DNA of 64,000 nucleotides from Zeugodacus cucurbitae (taxonomy: Eukaryota; Arthropoda; Insecta; Diptera; Tephritidae), in the NCBI RefSeq assembly GCF_028554725.1, contig NC_071667.1, positions 35,297,501 through 35,361,500 on the forward strand. The letters run 5' to 3'. The first letter of the stretch is position 1. Each line of letters begins with the position of its first letter. A program made the translations under genes and the position numbers. The notes under the pieces are model-generated. The model searched no databases. It saw only the letters and a list, made by a program, of their open reading frames with translations, and was not told where the DNA came from. Of this stretch, positions 51,601-61,390 are shown piece by piece.

Positions 51601-52815
51601 TTCATGTGTGTCCGATAAACAGTTTAAGCAGACGTGAAGTTTTCTGACCGCATTTAACCTTGCGTTAGGCTGCATCTCTATAAATCTTTGATAAGTTTTT
51701 AAAATGTGCGCTTGAGATGAGCAAAGTTTACATTTAAGACTGTTTGTCTTGACGTGATGGGAATTTATGGGTTTGGACCCTGTCCTTGATTGCAAGGTTG
51801 GTGTCCGACCTTCACCATCAGCCGACTGAACCTTGGGTTGAGTAATCGACTCGCCTTTGAGGTTTGATACCCTCTCTAGCGTTTTAACCCGTTTGGTTAG
51901 AAATTTGTCTAACTCAACCCATTTTGGAATCTCTGAATCCGAATCCAGAGATTGTTCCCAAAGCGACAGTGTATAGTCAGGCAATCGGATAGAACACAAA
52001 TACGTAAATAAGGCATCCCAGCTATCTATATTGATGCCATGTATTTGTAAAGCTGAAATGCAGCTATTTATCTCCCGCTGTAAATTTCTGAGTTCGGCCT
52101 CAGATTCAGTTGGAATGTGCGGAAGCTTGAATAATAAATTTAATTGTGTATTAACAAGAACTCGCTTGTTTTCATATCTACACAACAAATTATTCCAAGC
52201 CAATGCGAATCCATCATTCGTCAGAGGCGCTTTCGAAACGATAGCTTTCGCCTCACCTCGGGTTTTTTGATTCAGGTGGAATAACTTTTCGACTGGGGAT
52301 AACCTCGAGTTGTTCCCATAAATTGCGGCAAATAGATCCCTAAATGAGGGCCATTGCAACACATCGCCATGAAATATTTCTGTATCACATGGCGGTAAGT
52401 TGAGGGAATACCTCACGGGTTCTGCCGTTTGTTGCAACCGTTCAGGTTGAATTATTGTAGAATTTGAACTTGGGCTTTGGTTGAACCCCGTGAGGTTGTG
52501 CATGTGTTCGCCCATCAAGGCCGCACAACACACATATGCGTGGTAACTGTTGGTATATTTAAGTTTTATGTCCTCAACTGTTTTTGTATCGGAAGCATCC
52601 ACCTTTGGCAAACACAACTTGTATTCCGACTTTACCTCTGCCCACAGAGATTTCAGTTCGGCTTGTTGTACTTCAAGAGAGTAGGCACTTTGGTTGTTTG
52701 CAGTTGGAGCAAAAGACTCCTCAAACTCCAGTATAGCGTCTGCAGCTATCATAAAGGCCTTGATGGATTCCATTGTATCAGACAATTTAACCGAAACTGC
52801 AAATATGTTGCGCAA
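48697..52815 (-). CDS. BEL/Pao Gag-Pol polyprotein (Gag, protease, RT, RNase H)
   Basis: 1372 codons, uninterrupted. The Gag DUF1759 region is about residues 140-310 (FHGDVLQWPSFRDLF, YENKRVLVNTQLNLLFKL). Cys/His zinc modules are near 360-425 (CKLCSSQAH, CLNCLSDTH, CAKCKQRHHTMIH). The DUF1758 retropepsin has ALIDSGSEG near 490. The RT core has VFNASCPTSNG and ANTYVDDVLSGAH (YVDD near 903). The Pao RNase H-type region has FCDASEKAYGAAIYLR (about 1083) and LWTDSTIVLAWL (about 1158). The end reaches the start of integrase (GRLTNAPS), then shifts frame at a deletion. Gag, protease and RT look usable. Confidence 0.93.
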   Translation of the reverse strand: MRNIFAVSVKLSDTMESIKAFMIAADAILEFEESFAPTANNQSAYSLEVQQAELKSLWAEVKSEYKLCLPKVDASDTKTVEDIKLKYTNSYHAYVCCAALMGEHMHNLTGFNQSPSSNSTIIQPERLQQTAEPVRYSLNLPPCDTEIFHGDVLQWPSFRDLFAAIYGNNSRLSPVEKLFHLNQKTRGEAKAIVSKAPLTNDGFALAWNNLLCRYENKRVLVNTQLNLLFKLPHIPTESEAELRNLQREINSCISALQIHGINIDSWDALFTYLCSIRLPDYTLSLWEQSLDSDSEIPKWVELDKFLTKRVKTLERVSNLKGESITQPKVQSADGEGRTPTLQSRTGSKPINSHHVKTNSLKCKLCSSQAHILKTYQRFIEMQPNARLNAVRKLHVCLNCLSDTHEVKDCKSMFNCAKCKQRHHTMIHRDQSEEIAQSPSSTDPTEISTKSHMASIKANVSNVPTSRSMLLGTAMVTICHNDNTFTVRALIDSGSEGTFITNSLQKRLYLTSRKVSARVSGLNNTVSGRVQTVCSITIGSPRNKGLKLEAEALVLPKLTGLLPSRSINPSIVKRLPNIPLADNNFHTSQKVDLLIGGDIYPKIILNGVKSKIFGSLIAQRTVFGWILTGSVPSEETKNKPTYVTYFNEVSLDNQLSKFWELEEIPKKPFLTVEEQYCDRLYSKTTIRNSEGRYIVSLPFKVVPTETTFGASRHIALKQYLRSETSLNKQPLLKEEYSKVLREYIDLGHMQRIPNKTAENPHKSYYLPHHAVYKPESTTSKLRVVFNASCPTSNGVSLNDILYTGPALQADLTLMITKWRLFRFVFNADIEKMYRQILVNPKHTSYQRILFRDSLDGEINEFQLNRVTFGINCAPYLAIRTLMQLAEDSKSEFPLAAKITKANTYVDDVLSGAHEISTAIDSRNQLIELLASAGFPLRKWTSNSKKILKDIPNDHLLTTDFLEFDSSSEAKTLGIRWNARSDNFYFSTKPLDDKDSFTKREVLSMIAKLFDPAGWLSPVIIVAKILMQDIWLEKTDWDETLTSKSLNQWKTFLKNYPHISTIRIPRWVSYTPNCQVQFHGFCDASEKAYGAAIYLRLQVNDCEIKTGLLLAKTKVAPVKTISIPRLELCGALLLAKMVEYLQPKLDIVYQGIYLWTDSTIVLAWLRKPPCSWSTFVANRISKICEHTQIENWRHVNSEDNPADLASRGISPQDLQPNDLWWCGPKWLKLQPSKWPKQNPAEEVETTLEAKSIRVHQASVIETEDVLERFSEFSRALRVISRIFRFYNRSHPNCKTPSPSSTLSSDEVKFVKHRLIQLTQKAHFASEYSDLTKNVPINKKSSILSLNPFVDDNGIIRVGGRLTNAPSLSFDLRFI

Positions 52816-54036
52816 AATCGTTTCTAAAAATTTGATTTAAATTTGAAAAAAAAATTGCAAATATGTTGCAATAAGTTTAAAAGTTACAGTACCAATCACG
52901 GAAAACTGCAAACTGAATTAACGCGTTGTTCAGTTGTGAAACGTTTAAATTTTTCGTAATAAAAAAAATAATGAATTCAATAAAAAAAATATTTTTTTTT
53001 TTTTATATATGTATATACACTATCACAAATTGATTAGTGCAGAAACAATCAACTACGTTTCGTTAAAATTTGTTTGAAAAGTGCTTGCTGGGTAATCGTC
53101 CCAATGCACTTGCACGCCTAGTATTCGTATAAGTACACAAACAAAGATTGATGTGTGCTTAGTCACTCTTTATTTAAATCAAATTACAAAGAGAATTTCA
53201 CAAGTACTTATTTCAATTCTATCACTTGCACTTTGGCTTATGGGGTTATCTCCGCACTAATGCAATGTCCCTTTTGTTGCTGTCCTTTGGCTCTGCCTGC
53301 CTTTGCTGCCGGCCTTCTGTGATGGCTGCTGCGCTGCTTTGCCTTTGATTGCGTCGCTCACTTCAACGCTGTTTGGGCTATGTGCTTTTTGTTCTTTTTT
53401 TTGTTTTACTTTTCACTTATCACTCGCGTAACTGCAGCTGCGGTATTGCTGCTTGCCTATATTGCTATTCGAACAATATGAAAAGGCAGATTTGAGCGAC
53501 TAGACTCAAATTAACTACACAAAAGGACCGAGAGAGATTTGTAACGAGAGCGTTACTGCAGCTACTGTATTGCTGCTTGCCTTTATTGCTATTCGAGCAA
53601 TATATGGAAAGGCAGAGTTGAGCGACTAGACTCAAACTAGCAAGACGAAAACCGAGAGAGATTTGTTGACGCTCCAGACGTTTTTTGTGCGTCCAAGAAA
53701 ATTAAATTTCGAATAACAGATATTGTTAGAATATGTAAAGTGACTTAAATGACGAGTGCAAGGCGAGGTGTATTTATTGTTGTACTTAAACGAAGTACAA
53801 TACAACCTGCAGTGTGCGAGTTTTTGTTGGTAGAGCGCCAAAAATAAGTTTCGGTCTCTACTTCACACCGCACAATTAGTTTTGTACATACATAAATTAT
53901 GTACAAATTTACTAATTTATTGCCTTATAGCTTGCAGAGCACAAGTCCAAAATATGTTTGGCTGTAACCTTGCGTGTTACTAATTCAGGCGAATCAATGC
54001 ACTTTTCACTTTAAAAAATTCAACTTGTTACCTGTG
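52816..54036 (-). other. BEL/Pao 5' leader
   Basis: Untranslated DNA between primer site and gag. It carries two direct repeats of about 124 bp at 53431-53670 and poly-A/T runs near 52985. No gene is supported. Confidence 0.7.
53431..53670. repeat. About 124-bp direct repeat in the BEL leader
   Basis: ACTGCAGCTGCGGTATTGCT (53431) and ACTGCAGCTACTGTATTGCT (53555) each lead into TTGCTATTCGAACAATAT-like and GAGCGACTAGACTCAAA blocks. Confidence 0.85.
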
Positions 54037-54054
54037 ATCCGGCTCGAAGGACCA
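54037..54054 (-). promoter_or_regulatory. Primer-binding site, tyrosine tRNA
   Basis: On the minus strand TGGTCCTTCGAGCCGGAT, one base inside the 5' LTR, complements the tRNA-Tyr 3' end (acceptor TCGAAGG-A-CCA). Confidence 0.8.
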
Positions 54055-54055
54055 A

Positions 54056-54384
54056 TGTTAGCTCAGGTGGTGGAGTACGGTGTGCTTCGTTTCGTATTTG
54101 TGGTTGGCCGTGGGGAAATAGAGGGCGCAATTTATTCCACACAAAGTAATCCAAAAAAAGAAGAACAAATTTTCTTATAATAATTATAATTTTATTTAAT
54201 ATATTGGAATTTCACTTACCACGTCTGGATCGGCTGAGAAGTCGCAAAGGAAGCAGGAGTAAGAAGAAGCAAAGCAAGAGCGCAACTTCAAATATTCGAA
54301 TTAAGACTTCGAAAAAGCTTCGAAGTAGTGATCGCTCTTCCGACACAGACGTGGCAGTGAAATTAGGCGGGGGCGGCGTCAACA
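54056..54384 (-). repeat. 5' LTR of the BEL/Pao element
   Basis: 329 bp, partner of 45860-46188, followed by the GATAA target duplication. Confidence 0.95.
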
Positions 54385-54978
54385 GATAATGAGTTTTAAC
54401 TCGCAAATATTCCAAACTCAGGCAATATTTTCCCCGGAAACTATACCAGGTAGTTCGACTAATAGTATAGGTAAATACATAAAATTGCTAAATTAATTGA
54501 TAAATTAACATTAAATAATTTCTCTTTTTTAGAAAAAAATGAAGAAGTTCTCAAAGCGATAAAAACTGTGGAAAATAAATTTGATTGCCTCTCAGCCGAA
54601 ATCGGGATGTTAAAAGAAGTTATGTGCAAACAATCGGTACTATTGGCAAAGATGACATGATACGAAACTCTCTCATTTTCCCTCAAACCGAATTCCCTGA
54701 TCTATCATTTTCAGTTGGTAGCAATGCGAGTTGAAGGAATTTTTGACAGCTTATGTCAGAAAAGGCGGGATGCCAGAAATAATCCCGCTAAAACTATTGA
54801 GAAAATCAGTGCGAAAATTTACTTGACGGTGAAACAAGCTTTTAAACAATTATTTAAAAAGTCAAACGTCGGTATTACTGAAACGCTATTATATAATATT
54901 ACAAAAGAAACGGTAGTGAAATATATTATTAAGTTTGTTTATAGTGTATAATAAAGTGTACCTATATTTTCAGCAAAA

Positions 54979-57552
54979 ATGCCTAAAGTTAGGAAGTGTG
55001 TGGTTGGATGCGAGGGCGGACAGCATTTTTTCAACTTTCCCTGTAAGGAAAAGGATGAAGACAGGTTGGTCCAATTTGAAAATAATTAGTAGTTTTAATT
55101 TAAAATTTAATTAATTAATATTCGAATATTGTGTGTGATTGGCGTTGCAACCGGTTATAGCCGAATCGACGATAGTGCGAATATTAATATAATTAAATAA
55201 TATATATTTCAAAATTAAATTGTAATGAAATAATATAGTAGTATGATATAAAAAAGTATTTTTCTAGCATTGAAATAGTAATTACTTATAAGATGTTATA
55301 TACTAATTTAATTAATATTAATATTTAAAAAATAAATATTTAGTTTTACATGTAGTATGTAGGAAACGTTTAATAGTGTTCGGATTGTAAAAATGTAATT
55401 ACAGTTTTAGATGTTAATTATTGTATTTTGAATAGAAATAATATCTTTGCTTAATTAAAAAAGTTTAGATCAAAAAGTAGATAATAGCTAAATTTTTTAA
55501 AAACATATATAAGATTATATTTGTAAGGTGTAGGGCTTTTTTCTTCTTAACTTTTTAAATTAGATATTTAATTTGGCTGAACCGGTTGGGTGTTAGACAA
55601 AGCAAAAATAAATATCTGTATGACTGTGATCGGCACTTCTCTCACCAAATGAAAAATGACAAAAAACTTCGGATAAATGCTGTCCGGACTCGCATTTAGC
55701 AAACACATCAGAATCCAGAAATTTTAGTTGCAATTCAATTATTGAATTGGGATCGGAAGATTTCCTTCCTAGAACTAGCGGTTCGGAATCCCTTGGGGAT
55801 TCGAACAATTTATTATCACCAATAACAGAAGAAGCCCAGGAAGAAGTAGGTAATTTTACAGAAATAGGAGTGCAAACAAATTTAAGCTTGGTATCAGGAG
55901 CTCATAGGGAACAAAAATTGATGCAGGAAAATTCTAAGTTAAAAAATGAATTAGGGGAAAAAGAAAGGAAAATAACATATTTAAAATATCAGTTAGAAGA
56001 TTTGTCTAGGAAATATAAGCTTTAGATGAATAATTTAATAAGAGAGTTGAGGGTTTTGATGCGATAGGCCACTTTTGCGATAATTTTCCTCCACAAATAG
56101 GCGCCATAGTGCGCAATAGTACGAAACACTTTAATAGAAATCCCAAAGGTCGTAGATACGACAGCTATTTTAAAACACTGGCTTTAGGTGTATACTTCCT
56201 TTCCTCTCTAGCTTATAGACACCTTAACCAATCCTTAGGTTTCCGGAGGAGAAAACTCTTGACGAGTTTCGAATGGCCTCGTGATCCAGGATGTAACAAC
56301 AGTAGTATTAGGTGTTTAGAGTTAAGAAGTCGGGGCTTTAGTGAGAACCAAAAATTCGTGTCGATTTTGTGGGACGAAATGGCACTTAAGAGTCATATGC
56401 AATACCTGTCCAAGTATGATAAAATTGTAGGAGTAGAGGATTATGGTGACGAAAATCGCACTAGTAGAATTGGAAATAGTGCAATGACTCTGATGGTCCA
56501 AGGTATTGGTGGAACGCCTTGGCCTCATCCCTTATCTTATTTCATTGTCCATGGTTCATGTAAAGGGGATGTTGCCAAAAAATATATTTTTGAGGCCATT
56601 ACCCAGTTACAAAGAATAGGCCTTAACCCAATGGTCCGATATAGTACTCTTTTATAATAAAGACTCCCAAAATCCAATTCGTTGTCCACCGAAACTTTCA
56701 GATGCTCATATTTCCCTTAATAATTTTCAAAAAATGAGTGTTCATGGCAAGTTTTCAGTGACACAGTCGCTTCCGGAATGTCATCAGTTTATAGTTCCGA
56801 TCGTTTAACATGTCCTTCCCCTAGTTTTTGTAATACGGCAGAATATATTTTATTTATTAACAGGTTATTTGATTTATTTAATAGTAGTAATTTTGAAGCT
56901 ATATTGCCTAGTAAGAAAGTTTTTTCAGCAACACCCGAATAAGATCAGTTTTTAGATGAGGCTGTTAAACTTTTTAAGCGGGTTAGGGTTAGCGATGACA
57001 CCGGGGCTGACATAACTTCCTCCTTCAATTACCTTAAGGGTTGGATCCTTAATATAAATAGTTTGAAACGGTTGTGGCGATTCTTGTCACTCTCAGGTTT
57101 CCAACATCTACAAACGAGACGGCTTTGTCAAGACAATTTAGAAAATTATTTTGGACAGATAAGGATAGGCGGTGGTCGATGTGTAAGGATAACAGCTTAC
57201 ATGTTTTGTAATTTGTTCAGGAAGTCATGGGGATTGCGTTATGCTAATATACTGACCAACGGAAACTGTGAACCGTTAACCCATTACGAAAGCATTTCTT
57301 CTACTATTTCTAATAATTTAATGTGTGTGTAATGACCGTTTAGTGCAGGACTTGTCGTGGAAAGAGTTCCAAGGACTTCCACGACCTGAACATTCGTTCA
57401 ACCGTAACCCTATTCGGGAAGTAGATGATGTTGAGGTTGATTTTTTGAAAGAAAATGCAATTGCATATTTTAGCGGCTATTTATATTTAAAAATATTTAA
57501 GACACACACTTGTATACAACCCTTACCATACTTAGGAGATGAAATTTCCTAG
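54979..57552 (+). pseudogene. P-element-like THAP transposase, broken
   Basis: Exon 1 (54979-55064) encodes MPKVRKCVVGCEGGQHFFNF then PCKEKDED, the C-x4-C half of THAP. After a 499-bp intron, exon 2 (from 55564) supplies LIWLNRLGVRQSKNKYLYDC and DRHFSHQMK, completing the C2CH finger. A stop follows near 55699, then in another phase a leucine-zipper-like coiled coil (KNELGEKERKITYLKYQLED). The catalytic region is open at 56109-56657 (RRYDSYFKTLALGVYFL, KFVSILWDEMALKS, VGVEDYGDENR). The C-terminal part 57063-57552 has RRLCQDNLENYFGQIR. Stops and shifts occur near 55699, 56040, 56657, 56810 and 56940. Functional relatives bind TIRs through THAP and cut and paste with 8-bp duplications. Confidence 0.85.
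55137..55190 (-). repeat. Tiny RTE 3' end fragment
   Basis: GATTGGCGTTGCAACCGGTT then ATAGCCGAATCGACGATAGT matches the 3' end of the RTE copy at 59780 (GATTGGCGTTGAACCG...GCGAATCGATGATATCGCG). It lies in intron 1 of P-like transposase 1, a heavily 5'-truncated insertion. Confidence 0.65.
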
Positions 57553-57943
57553 TTTTTCTTCGGCTTCTGTGTAAATATTCTTTTTTTTATATAACTCGAT
57601 TCTGACAAATCTCAGGCGTTTTTGCGATTGTTTATTTATTTGTAAATATGTATTTTTATGTAAATAATAGTATTTAAGAATTTTCGTAATGTTGTAAAAT
57701 TGAATTTTGTTTACGTTTACATTATATTATTGAGAAATATTTGTATATAATACATTTCTCATAAAATTGTGATATTTTACAATGAATGGTTTGCTTTATT
57801 TTGTTTATATTTTATAATGTATTGTATTTATTTTCATATCATTTGTTTGTGATATTTTATTATGAATCGTTTTGTTTTTGTTTTATATATTATATAATTG
57901 CCTTATTTATTGATTTTTAATATGTATATATGTATATAGTTAT
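57553..57943. other. 3' noncoding part of P-like element 1
   Basis: Very AT-rich, with repeated TTGTGATATTTTA-like stretches. No gene was seen. Confidence 0.5.
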
Positions 57944-58867
57944 ATGGGTGATATAGGCCTACTAGGGAACCGAACACCAAAAAATAACATCGGTAACGCG
58001 CTAATTGCATACCTCAGTGGTAGTGTGGAAACTCCAAAACACCCAAAATTGATTTCTAAAATACCCAATCTGATTTCTTCGGTAGTGGCATCACTGCCAA
58101 ATGTTATAAAAAATGTGGATTTTGACAGCGCTCTCACAAAACAAAGAGTTTCGTATCATTTCATCTTTGTTACTGGAAGCGATTGGTAAGACCTTACGTC
58201 CATCTAGGATCGACTTGCAATTTTTACCAATTAATTCTATGGTGAAGCTAGATTCAGCAGAAGAGCTGATTAAAAACAAACCGGAATCAGAAGTGGTGAG
58301 ACCAATTACATAATTTTTTTCTAAAGAGAAAGGTTGTTTGAAGTTTTTAATGTAGTTCTTAATGTTTTCCAGATTAGCTACATAAAGTTCAGGATAAATA
58401 ATATCAAACTGGAAAAAGCCTTAACAAAAATATTTGACGATAACGTTTTGCTGAAAATAAATTGGGGTGGCTCGAAAAACATAACTGCGATAAATAGATA
58501 CAGACTGTTTAACTTTTTCTTTTTCGGTAAGATCTGAGTTTTGTATATTTTATCTTAAGTAACTTATACATATATGCTATCTATTTTTTTCATCTTTTGC
58601 AGAATAAGTTAAAGAAAAATATTCGTCTTACGGGGATTTTGAAAAAGCGATTAAACTGGCCTTTCGAAAATATAAGGCAACTTTTTACCGAAAGATATAT
58701 TCAATAAAATCTGCTTCGTCTCAGAAAAATTCCTAAATAATAAAGTATGTAGCTATTTACTTGATTTTAAATCATTATAACCATGTATATACTGTATATT
58801 ATTTATGTGAATTACTAATACTTATATTTTGAAAATTAAAACAATGAATTCAATTATTTAAAAAATG

Positions 58868-59015
58868 TTTATATTTTCTCTGCTCTTTTTGGATGTAAAT
58901 AATATTACTCTTTTTTGTGCTTTTTCTGGAGGCAAAAATTATTACTCTTTTTGTGCTCTTCTATTTCAAAATCATTACTCCTTTTGTACTCTTTCTGGAG
59001 ATAAAAAAGATCACT
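58868..59015. repeat. Subterminal tandem repeat of about 40 bp, four degenerate units
   Basis: Units of the form ATTACTC-TTTTTGTGCTC-TTTCTGGA-g/aAAAA recur about every 37-40 bp. They form the right end of the DUF4806-bearing element, and a related block lies at its left end. Confidence 0.6.
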
Positions 59016-59029
59016 CCCTCTGCTCTCGT

Positions 59030-59782
59030 TTCGGAGCTCAAAAAGAGCTCGAAAGAATGCTCGGTTTGACATGTTAAGAGAGCTAGAAGAGTATGGGGAG
59101 GATATGTCCACATATTTGGAAGCGAATAAGACGTGTATGTCAATACCTATGGAAGCGTATGACGAGATAATGTCAACACAGTCAGAGATGAATGATGTAT
59201 CCTTCCAAATGAAAAAAACAGGAGGAACTTAAGTCAATGGATGAGACTTCAAATAAAACGGGGGGTGCCAAAACAGCTAGAAGAGCAGGAGGAGGAGACA
59301 ACGAATGTGACCTCAAATAGAGCAGACATGTCAGTATAGCTGGAAGAGCAAGGGGAGAATATGTCCACACAGTTGGAAGCCAGTCAGACATGTATGTTAA
59401 GAGCTTTAGAAGCGCATGGAATGATTTTGTTCACACAATTGAAAGTGAAAGTGAATGGGGTCTCCTCATAGTTGAAAGAGGAGGAGTCGAAGGGGGTGAT
59501 CTTACAAAGAGAAGAGGTGTCAACACAGCGTGAAGTCCAAAGGCACAGTGGAACAGTTTTAAGTTGGTGGCTTGCTGCTTATATTGCGTGTGGAAAAGTA
59601 AAGAAGAACAAAGCTCTCGATCTCTCATGATTGTACAGAATGAAAGATTACTTAAAGTTCGCAATGAAATGCACAAAAATCCCAATCAAAAATTCTTGAG
59701 AATCACGAAAGCCTTGGAAAAATTGAAGAATATATTGTATTGGGTTGGTTGCCGTCAATCAATGAGAGATCTATGTATATGA
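59030..59782 (+). pseudogene. Gypsy element 2 gag repeats and integrase zinc-finger fragment
   Basis: 59070-59530 holds degenerate repeats (ATGTCAACACAGT..GA-type, coding MSTQxE-like units) like the gag segment at 45340. 59564-59782 gives NEMHKNPNQKFLRITKALEK then LKNILYWVGCRQSM, the H-x-x-x-H/C-type zinc-binding start of a Gypsy integrase. Protease, RT and RNase H are deleted in between. An RTE fragment is inserted right after LCI. Confidence 0.7.
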
Positions 59783-60650
59783 TTGGCGTTGAACCGTTTA
59801 GCCGGTTATAGGCGAATCGATGATATCGCGCCACTCCTCTCTTTCCCTCGCAGTTCGGCGCCAGTTGGAAATCACAAGTGTAACCAGGTCGCCCTTCACC
59901 TGGTCCCTCCAACTGAGTGGAGGCCTTCCCCTTTTCCGGCGGGCACTGCATCGAACACTTTCAGAGCTGCAGTGTTTTCGTCCATTCGGACAACATTCCC
60001 TAGCCAGTGTAGCCGCTGCCTTTTTATTCGCTGAACTATGTCAATGTCGTCGTATAGTTCGTACAGCTCATCGTTCCATCGTCTGCGGTATTCGCCGTTG
60101 CCAATGTTCTGAGGACCATAAATCGTGCGCAAAATGTTCCTCTCGAAAACTCCTAGTGTCGTCTCATCTGATGTTGACATCATCCAAGCTTCTGCACCAT
60201 AAAGCAGGACGGAAATTATAAGCGACTTGTATAGTTTGATTTTGGTTCGTCGAGAGAGAACTTTACTTTTCAATTGCCTACTCAGTACAAAGTAGCACCT
60301 GTTGGCAAGAGGGATTCTGCGCTAGATTTTGAGGCTGAAATTGTTGGTGTTGTTGATACTGGTTCCCAGGTATACGAAATTATCTATGACTGCGATGTTA
60401 TGACTGTCAACAGTGACGTGGGAGCCAAGACGCGAATGCGCCATCTGTTTGCTTGATGACATGAGATATTTCGTCTTGTCTTGCCTCCAGACCCATTCGC
60501 TTCGCTTCCTTATCTATGCGGGAGATAGCAGAACAAACGGCGCGGTTGTTGCTTCCGATGATATCAATATCATCGGCGTACGCCAGCAGCTGTACACTCT
60601 TATAGAAGATTGTACCTTCTATATTCAGCTCTGCAGCTCGTATAATTTTT
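59780..60650 (-). pseudogene. 5'-truncated RTE copy
   Basis: Minus-strand match to RTE 37240-38100. Starting near the YADD box it gives YGAEAWMMSTSDETTLGVFE, QRIKRQRLHWLGNVVRMDEN and TAALKVFDAVPAGKG. There are frameshifts on both sides of the 125-codon open stretch (59896-60273). It is a typical 5'-truncated retrotransposed copy inserted into Gypsy element 2. Confidence 0.85.
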
Positions 60651-61008
60651 TTTTTAAAGAGATTGCATTGCAGCTAAAGTGTCGAGTTCCAATAGTCATG
60701 GTCAGATAAAGAACTTCAGTTCGGGAGCGCCATTTGAGCGATTCGTCAAAGTTGTGGCTGCTCCATTACCTACCAGTGAATCAGGAAACAGGAAGGATTT
60801 GTTGGTCAGGACAAAAGTGTGCACAATTCGTAGACGACTGCGAGGATAATTTTACTGATTGATTTAATGTTTAGGATTAATGCCAATGGAGAAAGGAATG
60901 CTAAAGAGGGCAACAATAACCTAGAAGACGAGATTAAAGGAAGAAATGCTAAACGTTTGGTTCTAGAAGTATGTCTAATCGGGAAGACCAGACTTAAGTT
61001 GAGGGCAG
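60651..61008 (+). other. 3' tail of Gypsy element 2 with polypurine tract
   Basis: Noncoding sequence between the RTE insertion and the 3' LTR. It ends AAGTTGAGGGCAG, a likely polypurine tract for plus-strand priming. Confidence 0.65.
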
Positions 61009-61390
61009 TGTAACGAAAATGGTACCAGAACAAACTAGAATTGACAATCGAAATCGATAACTTGCCAGATGTATCTGCCAGAATGTTCGAGTGGCGATGT
61101 ATCGCTTACAATCGACTATATAAGGGCTGACAGACTGGCAGCAAGACACAGTTCTGATAAGAGAGTTGTCGAGTAAGGACAATTCTAAAGAGAGAGTTGT
61201 CGAGTAAAGTGTAAACAAGCTATAAGTTGTAAAGTAAAGTAGAGGAAAAAGTAATAAAGAGTTAAGTTATAAGGAATTAGAAATAAAGATTAGTGTATAG
61301 CCATTAAAATGTGACTTTTATTTGACAATCCAGTGATCAAACTCAGGGTAGAGTTTCAGCGTAAACAATTTTTTTTTTAAATCCGTTACA
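61009..61390 (+). repeat. 3' LTR of Gypsy element 2
   Basis: 382 bp. Same ends as 44470-44866, with several indels. ATAT follows at 61391-61394. Confidence 0.88.

Larger units (their letters stand above)
45860..54384 (-). mobile_element. BEL/Pao LTR retrotransposon, young, 8.5 kb
   Basis: 329-bp LTRs (45860-46188 and 54056-54384) differ at one site (ACTTTAAAT versus ACTTCAAAT). A perfect 5-bp GATAA duplication lies at 45855-45859 and 54385-54389. A tyrosine-tRNA primer site follows the 5' LTR. The order on the minus strand is leader, gag-pol, integrase, then an extra ORF in the env position. Part of the integrase zinc-binding region is deleted, so this copy is not autonomous despite its youth. 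Confidence 0.95.
54647..58169 (+). mobile_element. P-like element 1 (THAP transposase), about 3.5 kb
   Basis: The left end CAAAGATGACATGATACGAA (then ACTC) is mirrored by the right end, which in reverse complement reads CAAAGATGAAATGATACGAA (then ACTC). Flanking 8-mers ACTATTGG (54639-54646) and GTTACTGG or TTACTGGA (58169-58177) look like a decayed 8-bp duplication, as P elements make. The host gene frame is in phase across the insertion. A THAP/P transposase pseudogene fills the element. Confidence 0.75.
54389..58737 (+). pseudogene. DUF4806-like spliced gene, interrupted by P-like element 1
   Basis: Exon 1 is 54389-54470 (ATG at 54389, donor TATAG/GTAAAT). Exon 2 starts at 54533 and has a heptad-like coiled coil (KAIKTVENKFDCLSAEIGML). 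Its frame is cut at 54646 by the P-like element and resumes in phase at 58170 (LLEAIGKTLRPSRIDLQFLP, then INSMVKLDSAEELIKNKP). Exon 3 is 58373-58526 (IFDDNVLLKINWGGSKNITA, then INRYRLFNF). Exon 4 starts at 58603 with an immediate TAA, then EKYSSYGDFEKAIKLAFRKY. The coiled coil, the P-I-N-S and the N-W-G-G blocks fit DUF4806, a domain of unknown function common in arthropod repeats. The BEL insertion lies right at its ATG, so its promoter was also cut off. Confidence 0.55.
45383..59020 (+). mobile_element. TIR-bounded element carrying a DUF4806-like gene, itself interrupted twice
   Basis: The left end (CAGTAAATCTTTTGATTAAT, then CGAGTAATAAAGGAGTAATT) resembles the reverse complement of the right end (GAGTGATCTTTTTTATCTCC, then AGAGTACAAAAGGAGTAATG). 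Gypsy gag-type sequence lies outside both. With the BEL element and P-like element 1 removed, about 1.6 kb remains, mostly one spliced gene. No transposase and no clean target duplication were seen, so boundaries are tentative. Confidence 0.45.
44470..61390 (+). mobile_element. Gypsy element 2 (mdg3-like layout), expanded to 16.9 kb by nested insertions
   Basis: LTRs at 44470-44866 (397 bp) and 61009-61390 (382 bp), both TGTAACGAAAATGGTACCAG...TCCGTTACA. The target duplication is ATAT (44466-44469 and 61391-61394). A leucine-tRNA primer site follows the 5' LTR, and a short purine tract (GTTGAGGGCAG) precedes the 3' LTR. Its own sequence is reduced to a gag start, gag repeats, an integrase zinc-finger piece and the 3' tail. 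The rest is foreign insertions. Confidence 0.85.

Noticed and set aside
54204..54389. 61-62-codon plus frames within the BEL LTRs (also 46008-46400)
   Set aside because: They lie inside regulatory LTR sequence and are identical only because the LTRs are; no domain.
56322..56528. Minus frame opposite P-like transposase 1
   Set aside because: Shadow of the plus-strand catalytic region with DEMALKS and EDYGDENR blocks.
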